A stretch of 64,000 nucleotides of DNA from contig CAWIPO010000008.1 in assembly GCA_963838095.1 (NCBI GenBank), positions 992,001 through 1,056,000 of the forward strand, given 5' to 3'. A program made the translations under genes and the position numbers. The notes beneath the pieces were generated by a model that saw nothing but the letters and a program-made list of their open reading frames with translations, was not told where the DNA came from and ran no database searches. Below are positions 25,917 to 34,933 of the stretch, in pieces. The stretch is from CAWCGU01 sp963838095 (lineage in GTDB: Bacteria; Actinomycetota; Thermoleophilia; Solirubrobacterales; 70-9). Each line of letters starts with the position of its first letter. The first letter of the stretch is position 1.

Positions 25917-27040
25917 CCGGGGCGTCCGTTGCCCGACGCCGGGCGCTCGATCTCGCCGTAGTTCATGCCGCCGTAGGTGAACGTCGGCAGCACGGGCCAC
26001 TGGCGCTTCCAGCTCGCCATCTCGGAGGACGGGAAGACGTTTGCGTAGCGCGGGTCGTGCGGGTTCGGGTCGGCCAGCGCCTTCTCCTTGATCATCGAGT
26101 CGTACTGGTCGATCGAGTCCTCGAGCGTGTTCGAGTTCAGGACCACCTCGCGGTTGAAGAACTCGGCGAACTTGCGCACGCCCGGGATCTTCGAGAAGTG
26201 CGGGTGCCAGTTGTCGGCGCAGACGCCGTTTTCGGACGAGACCCAGACGCCGTCTGGGGTGTTGATGCACACAGAGTGATTGCCGTCGGTGTGGCCGGGC
26301 GTCCAAACCAGTGCCACGCCCTTGCCGAGCTCGACGTCTCCCTCGACGAGGACCACGTTGTCGGTCGGCACGTCCTTGATCCCCTCGGCCACGTACCAGG
26401 CCCACTGCATCGGGTGCAGGGAGGCGAACGTGTCCCACTCCTTGCGCTGCGCGATCAGCTTCGCGTTCGGGAACAGCGGCGGGCGCGGCGCGCTCTCCCC
26501 TGCAATCGGCTCGGTCGTCCCCAAAACGAAGCGCACGTCCTGGACGTGCAGGTGGTCGAAGCTGACGAAGTCGACGTCCTCGGGACGAAGGCCCGCCTTC
26601 AGCAGCGCCTCGTCGGGGTGGTTCCAGATCTTCGCCAGAACCTTGTAGGAGAGGAACTCTCCGAGGCGCTCGATGTTCTGCTGGTAGAAGGGCGCCTCGG
26701 CCGGGCCCTCGGGGACCGTCGGCTCGTAGGCGAGCGTCTTCAAATCACCGTCGAAGTCCTCGAACTGGATCACCTGCAGGCGGTTGATGATGTTGATGTA
26801 GGGGTTGGCGCCGATCGCAGCGCCCCCGAACGCGAACTTGACCGGGTAGCCGGCCGAGGCGATGTCGACCGTGCGCACGGCGCGGACCCGGTTCTCGGGG
26901 GTGGCGAAGCGGGCGCGAAACTCGGCTGCGGCGCCGCGGATCGCGGCCGGCCGGTCGCCTCGCGGCCAGGTCGCGTTCGCGTCGTCGAACTCGTGGAATG
27001 GCTTCAGCCCAAGCGTCTCAGGCTTCTCGATCACGGCCAT
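25913..27040 (-). CDS. Metallo-beta-lactamase-fold hydrolase with altered metal motif
   Basis: 375 residues. The fold shows in DFVSFDHLHVQD (about 165), VWTPGHTDGNHSVCI (about 255) and the later EDSIDQYDSMI. The usual HxHxDH is replaced by HLHVQD, lacking the Asp-His pair in place, so zinc binding and lactonase-type activity are doubtful. The first 100 residues are an extension not found in short lactonases. ATG 27040 is chosen because repeat copy 2 ends there; its hairpin overlaps the start codon. Confidence 0.75.
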   Translation of the reverse strand: MAVIEKPETLGLKPFHEFDDANATWPRGDRPAAIRGAAAEFRARFATPENRVRAVRTVDIASAGYPVKFAFGGAAIGANPYINIINRLQVIQFEDFDGDLKTLAYEPTVPEGPAEAPFYQQNIERLGEFLSYKVLAKIWNHPDEALLKAGLRPEDVDFVSFDHLHVQDVRFVLGTTEPIAGESAPRPPLFPNAKLIAQRKEWDTFASLHPMQWAWYVAEGIKDVPTDNVVLVEGDVELGKGVALVWTPGHTDGNHSVCINTPDGVWVSSENGVCADNWHPHFSKIPGVRKFAEFFNREVVLNSNTLEDSIDQYDSMIKEKALADPNPHDPRYANVFPSSEMASWKRQWPVLPTFTYGGMNYGEIERPASGNGRPG

Positions 27041-27143
27041 CTCATGCAGATGAGATTGAGCCAACTCGGGCGTGGAAGGGGCACCCGGACGCGAAGCGGA
27101 GGATGCCCCGACCGTGGATGGCGGAGGATTCGGCGATGGTCAT
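27039..27143 (-). repeat. Repeat copy 2 with a 33-codon open frame
   Basis: Nearly identical to copy 1 over about 90 bp. ATG 27143 opens a 33-codon frame (MTIAESSAIHGRG...ARVGSISSA) that ends TGA one base before the ATG of the metallo-hydrolase. Relative to copy 1 one base is missing in the TTCGGC arm, which shifts the last codons. The hairpin ATCTCATCTGCATGAGAT is intact and includes the first bases of the start codon. It begins 37 bp after the trxB stop on the same strand. Confidence 0.75.
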
Positions 27144-27180
27144 GGTCGGCGAACCTTACTGCGGTGCGGGAGCGGCTTCG

Positions 27181-28201
27181 CTAAGCCGCCGGGGCCTGTG
27201 CGGCTTCGCGCTGTTCGTGCTCGGGGCCCGTGGCCCAATGGGCCTCGGGCGAGGGCGGCACGTCCCGCAGATACCACTCCGCGTCGAGCGCACCCTTGGT
27301 GCCGGAGCCGGCGGCCGTGACCGCCTGTCGGTAGGTGTGGTCGACGAGGTCGCCGACCGCGAACACACCGGCGAGCTTGGTTCGGGTCGAGGGCTCGTCG
27401 ACGATCACGTAGCCGTTCTCGTCGGTGTCGATCTGTCCCTCGACCAGCTCAGAGCGCGGGGTGTGTCCGATCGCGACGAAGGCGCCGCCCACGTCGATCT
27501 CCTCGGTCTCGCCGCTGTCGGCGTTGCGCACCCGGACGTGGTCGAGCTTGCCGTCATCGCCGGCGACGAACTCCTCGACGACGAACGGGGTCTTGAAGTC
27601 GATGTTGTCCTGAGCCCGTCGCGCGCTCCTGCATGATCTTCGAGGCGCGGTACTCGTCGCGGCGGTTGACGCTGGTCAGCCGGTTGGCGAACTTGGAGAT
27701 GAAGATCGAGTCCTCCATCGCCGAGTCGCCGCCGCCGACGACGATCACGTTCGCGCCCTTGAAGAAGGCTCCGTCGCAGACTCCGCAGGTGGAGACCCCC
27801 TTGCCGCCCAGCTCCAGCTCGCCGGGTACTCCGAGCCGCTTCGGCTCGGCGCCCATCGCGAGGATCACGGCCTTGGCCTGATACTCGTCGTCGCCGACCC
27901 AGACCCGCTGGATGCCGCCGTCGGAGAGCTCGATCTTGGTCGCGTCGTCGGAGATGAAGCGGGTTCCGAAGCGCTCCGCCTGGTCGCGGAACTTCTGCAT
28001 CAGCTCCGGCCCCATGATCCCGTCCTCCGGGAAGCCGGGGTAGTTCTCGACGTCGGTCGTGTTCTGAAGCTGGCCGCCCCACTGGAACCCCTCGATGACG
28101 AGCGGCTCGAGGTTGGCGCGGGCGGCGTAGAGCGCCGCCGTGTAGCCGGCGCAGGCGCCACCGACAATGATCACGTTCTCGATCTTCGGCGATGCTTCCA
28201 T
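27181..28201 (-). CDS. trxB: Thioredoxin reductase, one apparent frameshift
   Basis: Flavoprotein that passes NADPH electrons to thioredoxin. FAD loop VGGACAGYTAALYAARA (about 13-29), redox motif CGVC in VSTCGVCDGAFF (about 139), NADPH loop VVGGGDSAMED, and after the break VAIGHTPRSEL and GVFAVGDLVDHTYRQ. An extra base near 27625, within IMQERA / RAQDNIDFKTPF, splits the frame; the two parts together are full length. The FAD loop has Ala-Cys where Gly-Pro is usual. It follows the flippase-like gene by 7 bp. Confidence 0.88.
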
Positions 28202-28208
28202 GACTAAA

Positions 28209-29378
28209 TCATACTTTACTTTCTGAAGTAAGGGGTGCCAGGGCCCCACGCTCTTCCTCCCAGCGGGCCACCGTCTGGCGCAGCTGGAAGAAGGCCACGA
28301 TACCCGGCGGGATCGGAAGCCAAAACGCAAACAGCCGATACGTGAGGATGGCGGCGAACACGGTCGAGCCGTCGAGCCCGAAGAGGACGAACGTGCCGAT
28401 CATCCCCGCGTCCACGGCTCCCACGCCCCCGGGGACGAACGGGATCAGGTTGGCCACCATGCCGATGAAGAACCCCTGAACGACGACGGCCAGCGGCACC
28501 TCGATGTCGTAGGCGTGAAAGCTCGCCCAGAGGATGCCGATGTTGGCGGCCCAGAAACCGATCGCGCCGAGAATCGCCAGCCCGCCTCTGGAGGGCTGGC
28601 GGACGAAGCCGAGCGCCATCCGGGTGCCGTTCGCGAGGGTGGCCGGCACGCTCGCCAGCCGCCGCGCGGCTGTCTGGAAGCGATAGCCGCGGGTGAAGCG
28701 GGCGATCCGGCGCTCGAAGTCCTGCGGGATCAGCGCCATCAGGCCGATCAGGATCAGGATCCCGCCGGCGATCGCCGCCGGCACGATCGTCAGCCCGGGC
28801 GGGTTGGGCCCCGAGAACACTCCGGCGCGCAGAAGGATGCCGTCAATCACAAGCGCCAGCAGGTAGACCGTGTACATCAACAGCAGCAGCGTGAGCATCC
28901 GGCTCGCGGCCTCGCGCCGCACCATCCCCGCCTTTCGCACCGCCCAGTAGGTGAGCACGAGCCCACCTGCGCCGCCGGCCGAGAACAGCCGCGTCGCCGC
29001 CAGCCCCGCCATCGTGATCTCGTAGGACTCCCGCCAGTCGAGCTGAACGCTCTTCTCGCCGATCACGCCGCGAAAGAGCGCGACGTACGAGCCGAACATT
29101 GCCAACGTGAACGTGAGCGCGATCACAAGCCAGAGGGGGTCCCCGGTGCCGAGCTTGTCGAGCGCATCCTCGAGCCCGATGACGTTCGGGAGCAGGACGT
29201 AGATCGCGATCACGATGACGACGACGATCACGAACGTCTGCAGCAGCCGCTTCGGATCGAAGAACGACGGTTCTGCCTCGTCCTCGTCGCCTTCGACGTC
29301 TACGTCGGGCTCGCCGTTTCGGCTCGGATCAAGCTCGTCGACCGCCAGGTCTTCGCGCTTTTGCTCCGAGTCAGGCAT
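28209..29378 (-). CDS. Flippase-like membrane protein (lysylphosphatidylglycerol synthase TM region, UPF0104)
   Basis: 389 residues. An acidic cytoplasmic start (1-40), then about eight membrane helices. Family segments: RLFSAGGAGGLVLTYWAVRK (about 135) and MVANLIPFVPGGVGAVDAGM (about 318). No soluble aminoacyl-transferase domain follows. Such proteins move or help synthesise lipids. Ends 7 bp before trxB and starts 2 bp after the PAP2 gene stop, so these three are likely one transcript. Confidence 0.85.
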   Translation of the reverse strand: MPDSEQKREDLAVDELDPSRNGEPDVDVEGDEDEAEPSFFDPKRLLQTFVIVVVIVIAIYVLLPNVIGLEDALDKLGTGDPLWLVIALTFTLAMFGSYVALFRGVIGEKSVQLDWRESYEITMAGLAATRLFSAGGAGGLVLTYWAVRKAGMVRREAASRMLTLLLLMYTVYLLALVIDGILLRAGVFSGPNPPGLTIVPAAIAGGILILIGLMALIPQDFERRIARFTRGYRFQTAARRLASVPATLANGTRMALGFVRQPSRGGLAILGAIGFWAANIGILWASFHAYDIEVPLAVVVQGFFIGMVANLIPFVPGGVGAVDAGMIGTFVLFGLDGSTVFAAILTYRLFAFWLPIPPGIVAFFQLRQTVARWEEERGALAPLTSESKV

Positions 29379-29380
29379 CG

Positions 29381-30403
29381 CTAGGGGTTGGCTACCCGTT
29401 CCAGCCTCTGGATTGCGCGGCTGACGACGGTCGCAACCGGCTCGGCATAGCGCTCGCCCTTTCGGACCACGGCCACGAGCGCTGCGCCGGCCAGCAGGTC
29501 GACGACGTAGTGCTCTCCGAGATATACGAGCGCAAAGCCGAGGGTGAGCGCATAGGACCATCCAGCGGCACCCCGGGCGGGGCCGCTCTCGGAGAGCAGG
29601 ATTGCGGCCATCACGGACGTTCCGAAGTGAAGCGAGGGCATTGCCGCCCAGGGGTTGCCTCCAACGGAGTCGTACATGCGCGGCCACGCCCTTCCCCAGG
29701 CCTGCTCTCCCACCTCGACCATCACCCGCCGGCCCTCGGCGCCGATGTGGCCCTCCGACGCCGCCCACCACGGCGGTGCGGTCGGGACCAGGTGGTAGAG
29801 GAGGCACCCGAGGTCGTAGGCGACGGCCATCTGCCGGGCCGCGCGCGGGAAGCGGTCGGTGTCGCGGAGCAGGATCCACGCCAGCGACAGGTGCGGCTCG
29901 AAGAACCAGGACCAGTGGACCATCGTCAGCGTCCAGTCGAGGCGCGTCACCTTCCCCGGGCGGGCAAGCAGGCGCTGCAGCCGCACGGTCGGCAGCTCAC
30001 CCCCCCCGAGCGCGCGGTCGGCCCGGATCGGATAGTGAATCCGCAGTCGCCCGGCGAGCCGCTCTGGATCGTCGTAGGCGAGGTCCTTCACATGCAGGAA
30101 GCCCCACATCTGGAGTGCGTAGATCGTCGCATCGCGCCCCTTTGTGCGCGGCTGCAGAACAGCTAGCGCGAGCGGACCCGCAACGGCGGCGGCGAGCGTC
30201 ACCGGCTGCGGAATCCCCAGGCGCCTTCGCAAGAGCGGTACGGCTATCGATGCGACGAGCAGCGACGCCGCCGCGCCGCGGACGGCTGCCCGCCGCGCCG
30301 AGCGGCCTCCCGGGCGTGCTGAGAGCGGCCAGCGCAAGGCGGGCGCGAGTATAAGGACGTGCTTGTGTGGGGCCGGTGCGCGCAGAAGGGTTGCTCTGAA
30401 CAT
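29381..30403 (-). CDS. PAP2-superfamily membrane phosphatase (Aur1/Ipt1-like)
   Basis: 340 residues with about six helices. Acid phosphatase residues: MPSLHFGTSVM (about 258) and LGEHYVVDLLAG (about 298) with the last His and Asp. Members cleave or exchange phosphate head groups of lipids. The start is uncertain: ATG 30403 is only 3 bp from the divergent oxidase gene start; an internal GTG (about 30358, before LILAPALRW) is an alternative. Confidence 0.8.
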   Translation of the reverse strand: MFRATLLRAPAPHKHVLILAPALRWPLSARPGGRSARRAAVRGAAASLLVASIAVPLLRRRLGIPQPVTLAAAVAGPLALAVLQPRTKGRDATIYALQMWGFLHVKDLAYDDPERLAGRLRIHYPIRADRALGGGELPTVRLQRLLARPGKVTRLDWTLTMVHWSWFFEPHLSLAWILLRDTDRFPRAARQMAVAYDLGCLLYHLVPTAPPWWAASEGHIGAEGRRVMVEVGEQAWGRAWPRMYDSVGGNPWAAMPSLHFGTSVMAAILLSESGPARGAAGWSYALTLGFALVYLGEHYVVDLLAGAALVAVVRKGERYAEPVATVVSRAIQRLERVANP

Positions 30404-30406
30404 AGA

Positions 30407-31285
30407 ATGGCGCCCGCCTTGGCCCGGCTCCGACTGCTCGCCACACTTACTGCGCTGTTGACGAGCGCGGCGCTGCTGCTCGCCGTCGCCCCAGCAGCGG
30501 CAATCCCCCTCGCGCCCGAAGAGGCGCATTCGCCCAACGCCGACGACATCACCACCGCCTACTGGGTCCTCCTCATCGTCGGGGTGCTGCTCGCGGTGGC
30601 GATCAACGCAGCGCTGATCGTCGCCGTGGTCCGGTTCCGGGCACGGCGGGGAGACGAGCCGAGGCGGGTGCAGTCCGGGCGCGGCCTTCAGGGGCGCGTC
30701 GCGGCGGTGCTGTCGGCGGTCGCGATCGCGCTGTTCGTCTTCGGCTTGATCATGACCGAGCGGGTGCGTGACGTGGAGCCCTCCGGCCCCGACGGTCTCG
30801 AGGCATCGCTGGCGCTCAGCGCGCAGACGCGGATCACCAAGCCTGCGGACATCGCGCCGCTCGAGATCAACGTCACCGCCCAGCGCTGGCTGTGGCGCTT
30901 CGACTACCCCGTCGAGGAGGGCGCTCCGCGCCTCTTCTCCTACCAGGAGCTCGTCGTCCCCGTCGACACCTCCGTCGTGCTTCGAATCACCTCCACCGAC
31001 GTCCTTCACCGCTGGTCGGTGCCGGCGCTCGGCGGCAAGGTCGATGCCGTCCCCGGGCAGCACCAGGAGACCTGGTTCAAGGTCGATGAGGAGGGCACCT
31101 ACGAGGGCCAGTCCGCGGCCTTCTCCGGACCGTCGTACCCGACGATGCAGGCCAGCGTCCGAGCCCTCAGCGCCGAGGAGTACCAGGCCTGGCTCGACCA
31201 GCAGGCGGCCGACCTCGCCGAGGCGCAGGCCGCCGTCCAGGATCGGGTCAACGCCGAGACGGCGGCCGCCGAGGAGGATCAGTGA
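30407..31285 (+). CDS. Cytochrome c oxidase subunit II homologue lacking the CuA site
   Basis: 292 residues: signal helix (about 5-30), two membrane helices (about 48-70 and 98-118), and a cupredoxin domain (about 135-255). His201 in DVLHRW is where the first CuA ligand lies, but the ligand loop reads GQSAAFSGPSYPTM: both Cys are Ser (236, 240), the Glu is Ala238, the His is Tyr244; only Met247 stays. CuA cannot form. The canonical subunit II at 42788-43543 has all ligands. It overlaps the subunit I homologue by 4 bp. Quinol oxidase subunit II also lacks CuA, but here subunit I is stripped too. Confidence 0.9.
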   Translation: MAPALARLRLLATLTALLTSAALLLAVAPAAAIPLAPEEAHSPNADDITTAYWVLLIVGVLLAVAINAALIVAVVRFRARRGDEPRRVQSGRGLQGRVAAVLSAVAIALFVFGLIMTERVRDVEPSGPDGLEASLALSAQTRITKPADIAPLEINVTAQRWLWRFDYPVEEGAPRLFSYQELVVPVDTSVVLRITSTDVLHRWSVPALGGKVDAVPGQHQETWFKVDEEGTYEGQSAAFSGPSYPTMQASVRALSAEEYQAWLDQQAADLAEAQAAVQDRVNAETAAAEEDQ

Positions 31286-32961
31286 GCACCCCCGAGCTCC
31301 AGGTCGCCAAGCCACGCCCGGAGGTGATCACGCGGGAGGTCCCGCGCAAGCGCCCGGCATGGATCGAGATCGCCACATCGACGGACCACAAGCAGGTCGG
31401 GGTGCTCTACATCGCGACGGCGCTCGTCTTCCTCGTTCTGGCGGTGACCGAGCTGGTGCTGATGCGCCTGCAGCTGATCGTGCCCGACAACACGATGATC
31501 GATTACACGATCTTCGACCAGCTGCTGTCGGCCTACGGGGCGACCGCGATCGTTCTCTTCGCGCTGCCGCTGGCGTTCGGGATCGCCACCTACGTCGTCC
31601 CGCTCCAGATCGGCGCCCGCAGCGCCGCGCTGCCAAGGCTCGGCGCGCTGTCGTGGTGGCTCTATCTCGCCGGCGGGGTGACGATCTACGCGACGTTCCT
31701 CTACACCCCCGCAGACGCGGGCACGTTCGCGTTTCCGCCGCTGTCGGAAGAGGCGTTCAGCGTCAGCAACGGTGTCGACGCCTGGATCGTCGGGCTCGCG
31801 CTCGCCGTCGCCGGGTTGATCTGCGCGGCGATCAACCTCGTCGTCACAGTGGCCCGGCTGCGGGCGCCGGGGATGGCGTTCCGGCGGCTGCCGCTGTTCT
31901 CCTGGTCGGCGACGGTGATCTCCTGTCTGATGCTCGTCGCCGGTCCGGTGCTGCTCGCGGCGCTGACGATGCTGTTCTACGACCGTAACTTCGACGGCGT
32001 TTTCTTCGCCGCCGGGGAACGCGGCGCGCCGATCCTCTTCCAGCACCTGAGCTGGATCTTCTACACCAGCGCCTACCTGACGATCGTGATCTTCGCCGTC
32101 GGGGTGCTGGCGGAGATCGTCCCCACGTTCTCGCGCAAGCCGATCTTCTCCCACCGCGCCGTCGCCGGCTCCCTCGTAGCCGTCGCCGGCATCGGCTTCT
32201 TCGCCTGGATGCAGAACATGTACACCGCCGATCTGCGGATCGGCTTCGACTACTTCGCGATGCTGTTCGCGCTCGCGTTGCTGGTCCCCCTCGGGGTGAT
32301 CTTCTTCAACCTGGTGGCGACGCTGTGGGGAGGCAGCCTGAACATCCGCGCGCCGATGCTGTTCGCGCTCGGGGCGATCAGCGCGATGAGCTTCGGACTC
32401 GCGGCCGAGCTGGGCTACTCCGTCGTCCCCGTCGGCTGGCTGCTCAACAACACCGCAACCGCCTGGCAGGACACCCACTACGCGCTGGTCGGCGGCAGCG
32501 TGTTCGGCGGGTTCGCGGCGCTGTATCACTGGTTCCCGAAGATCACCGGCCGGATGATGAGCGAGGGCCTGGCCCGGCTCTCGTTCTGGACGCTCTTCAT
32601 CAGCCTGCAGCTGATGCTGATGCCGATGTTCTTCGCCGGAATGGAGGGACAGCCCGTCGACATCTCCGAGTACGTCGAGGGCGCCGGCCTCGACGGCTGG
32701 AACCTCGTCTCTTCGATCGGCTCGCTCGGGGTCGCCGCGGGGATCCTGATGACGCTGGTGAACGCGGTCCGCAGCGTCCATCACGGCACCCGGGTCGGCC
32801 CCGATCCGTGGGGAGGCACGACGCTCGAATGGTTCGCGCTCTCGCCTCCTCCGCCGCACAACTTCGACGCGGTGCCGGACGTGCGCTCCGCCGAGCCACT
32901 CGAGGACATCCGGCGAGCGGTGCGCGCCCGCGACTTCGACGCAGAGGCCCCGGTAGCCTGA
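31282..32961 (+). CDS. Heme-copper oxidase subunit I homologue without heme or CuB ligands
   Basis: 559 residues, 12-helix oxidase fold, gapless over long stretches with the canonical subunit I at 40856-42775 (TDHK, YVVPLQIGA, LRAPGM, FSRKPIF, GGSVF, YHWFPKITG are kept). Cofactor sites are lost: low-spin heme His is Tyr85; CuB His residues are Thr262, Gln311 and Asn312; the cross-linked Tyr is Leu266; high-spin heme His is Asp397; the K-channel Lys is Ile340. Only His399 remains. It cannot reduce oxygen in the known way. GTG start overlaps subunit II; heme A synthase follows 5 bp later. Confidence 0.92.
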   Translation: MSTPELQVAKPRPEVITREVPRKRPAWIEIATSTDHKQVGVLYIATALVFLVLAVTELVLMRLQLIVPDNTMIDYTIFDQLLSAYGATAIVLFALPLAFGIATYVVPLQIGARSAALPRLGALSWWLYLAGGVTIYATFLYTPADAGTFAFPPLSEEAFSVSNGVDAWIVGLALAVAGLICAAINLVVTVARLRAPGMAFRRLPLFSWSATVISCLMLVAGPVLLAALTMLFYDRNFDGVFFAAGERGAPILFQHLSWIFYTSAYLTIVIFAVGVLAEIVPTFSRKPIFSHRAVAGSLVAVAGIGFFAWMQNMYTADLRIGFDYFAMLFALALLVPLGVIFFNLVATLWGGSLNIRAPMLFALGAISAMSFGLAAELGYSVVPVGWLLNNTATAWQDTHYALVGGSVFGGFAALYHWFPKITGRMMSEGLARLSFWTLFISLQLMLMPMFFAGMEGQPVDISEYVEGAGLDGWNLVSSIGSLGVAAGILMTLVNAVRSVHHGTRVGPDPWGGTTLEWFALSPPPPHNFDAVPDVRSAEPLEDIRRAVRARDFDAEAPVA

Positions 32962-32966
32962 AAGCG

Positions 32967-33992
32967 ATGCGGGCCGGGTTGCTGCATGGCGGGCGGGATG
33001 CGCTCGGGCGCTTCCGCGCATTGATCAACGTGACCATCGTCGCCACGTTCGTTCTCGTCCTGATCGGCGGCGTGGTGCGGGTGAGCGACTCGGGGCTCGG
33101 GTGCGGTCCGGCCGGCAGCGGCACGCACGGCTGGCCGCTCTGCGACGGCAGCGTGCTGCCCTCCTTCCTCGAGGGCTCGACCGCGATCGAGTTCAGCCAC
33201 CGAGTTGCTGCCGGCGTCGTGTCGATCCTGATCGTGGCCCTGATCTGGACGGCGATCCGGCATCTCCGCGACCGCACGTGGCTCGTGCGAGGTTCGATCG
33301 CCGCCGGCGTCCTGGTGCTGGTCCAGGCCGGTTTGGGCGGCGCCACGGTCGAGAGCAACCTCGCCGAGGAGCTTGTCGCGGCCCACCTCGGGCTGGCGAT
33401 GCTCCTGCTCGGGATCCTGATCGCGACGCGCCGGGCGGCCGCGCCCGAGCAGGCCGACTCCGCCCCACGGGGCGCGACTCGAGGGCTGCGAGCGCTCTCG
33501 GTCGTGGCCGCTTCCCTCCTCCTCGCGACGATCGTCGCCGGCGGGCTGGTGGCGGGAACCGAGCAGGAGGGAGCCGAGGGCGCGGGCGCCGCTCAGGGCG
33601 CACACTCGGCATGCGGGGACCAGTTCCCAGCCTGCGCCGGCGAGGCGTTCCCGTTCGGGCAGAGCCGGCTGATGGACATCCAGCTCACCCATCGAGCGCT
33701 GATGTACCTGGCCGCGATCGCTCTGGTCGTGTTCGTCATCGTCGCCGTCCGGCGCGGAATCCGCTCGCGGGCGTTTCCGGCGATCGCGGTGCTGCTCGCC
33801 GTCCAGGTGCTGCTCGGGGCGCTCAACGTCTGGCTGGGCGAGCATGCGGGGCTGATCGTGGCCCACCTCGCCACCGGCACACTGCTCTGGATGACTACAG
33901 TGCAGGCGGCGATGGAGCTCGTCCCCGTGCCCTCGCCGCGCGCCACATCGGTGCGCGGCGCCCGAGCAGAGGAGGCGGCCGCAGCCATCTGA
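32967..33992 (+). CDS. ctaA: Heme A synthase
   Basis: 341 residues, eight helices in two halves. All four heme-ligand histidines stand in their segments: FSHRVAAGVV, AAHLGLAML, LTHRALMYL and VAHLATGTLLW. Cys pairs occur in the first (GLGCGPAG...WPLC) and second (SACGDQFPAC) extracytoplasmic loops. Oxidises heme O to heme A. ATG 32967 lies 5 bp after the subunit I homologue stop and the gene ends 1 bp before ctaB. Confidence 0.93.
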   Translation: MRAGLLHGGRDALGRFRALINVTIVATFVLVLIGGVVRVSDSGLGCGPAGSGTHGWPLCDGSVLPSFLEGSTAIEFSHRVAAGVVSILIVALIWTAIRHLRDRTWLVRGSIAAGVLVLVQAGLGGATVESNLAEELVAAHLGLAMLLLGILIATRRAAAPEQADSAPRGATRGLRALSVVAASLLLATIVAGGLVAGTEQEGAEGAGAAQGAHSACGDQFPACAGEAFPFGQSRLMDIQLTHRALMYLAAIALVVFVIVAVRRGIRSRAFPAIAVLLAVQVLLGALNVWLGEHAGLIVAHLATGTLLWMTTVQAAMELVPVPSPRATSVRGARAEEAAAAI

Positions 33993-33993
33993 C

Positions 33994-34921
33994 ATGGAGA
34001 GCTCAGCGAACACCGCCGCACTTCGCGAGGCGCCGCGCGCAAGCGTGGCTCCCGCGCTCGCCGTTGTCCGCGACTACATCGCGCTGACCAAGCCGCGGAT
34101 CATCAGCCTGCTGTTGCTGACGACCGTGGCGGCGATGTACGTCGCCGATCCCGCCGGACCGGCGGCGTCGGCCGTGCTGCTGACGATGCTCGGCGGCTAT
34201 CTGGCCGCCGGGGGCGCCGGAGCGATCAACCACTACCTCGACCGCGAGCGCGACGCTCGCATGGATCGCACGCGAGGCCGGCCGCTGGTATCGGGCCGGA
34301 TCGAGCCGCTGCACGGGCTCATCTTCGGGCTCGTTCTCGGCGCGCTCGCGGTGGCTGAGCTTGCAATCGCCGTCAACCCGCTCGCCGCCGCGCTGTCCCT
34401 GGCCGGGCTCGTCGGCTACGCGCTCGTCTACACCGTGTGGCTGAAGCCGCTGACCCCCCAGAACATCGTCATCGGCGGGGCGGCCGGAGCAATTCCACCC
34501 CTGGTCGGGTGGGCCGCGGCAACCGGAGGGCTGTCAGTCGAGGCGCTGTGGCTGTTTGCGATCGTGTTCCTGCTGGACACCGCCCCATTTCTGGGCGCTC
34601 GCGCTGCTGATCAAGGACGACTACGCGCGCACGGGAGTGCCGATGCTTCCCGTGGTCCGCGGCGACGACGTCACGAGGCGGCAGATCCTCGCCTACGCGA
34701 TCGTGCTCGTCGCGGTCAGTCTCGCCCCCGCGTTCACGGGCCTGTTCGGAGCCGGCTACGCGGTCGCCGCCGTGCTGCTCGGCGGCGGCCTGGTCGGGCT
34801 CGCGGCCGTGCTGCTGCGCCACCCTTCTCGTCGCGGCGCGCTGCGGCTGTATCTCGCATCGCTGGCCTATCTGGCGCTGCTCTTCTGCGCGATGGCGCTC
34901 GACCGCGTCAGCGGGTTCTGA
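33994..34921 (+). CDS. ctaB: Protoheme IX farnesyltransferase (heme O synthase), one apparent frameshift
   Basis: UbiA-type prenyltransferase. First Asp-rich motif INHYLDRERDARMDRTRGRP (about 87-106), LVYTVWLKPLTPQNIVIGG, and, after the break, WTPPHFWALALLIKDDYART with the second motif. An extra C near 34572 (CTGCTGG for CTGTGG-like context) breaks the frame in the middle of FLWTPPHFW; the halves together are full length and well conserved. It makes heme O for ctaA next door. Confidence 0.88.
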
Positions 34922-34933
34922 TAGAAGATTCGC

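Noticed and set aside
30407..32961. Reading the stripped oxidase pair as a cytochrome bo-type quinol oxidase
   Set aside because: Loss of CuA alone would fit, but the heme and CuB ligands of subunit I are also missing, so no known oxidase class matches.
30407..32961. Reading the stripped oxidase pair as a pseudogene
   Set aside because: Both frames are open over 292 and 559 codons, structural motifs are conserved, replaced residues cluster exactly at cofactor sites, and the genes overlap neatly in an operon.
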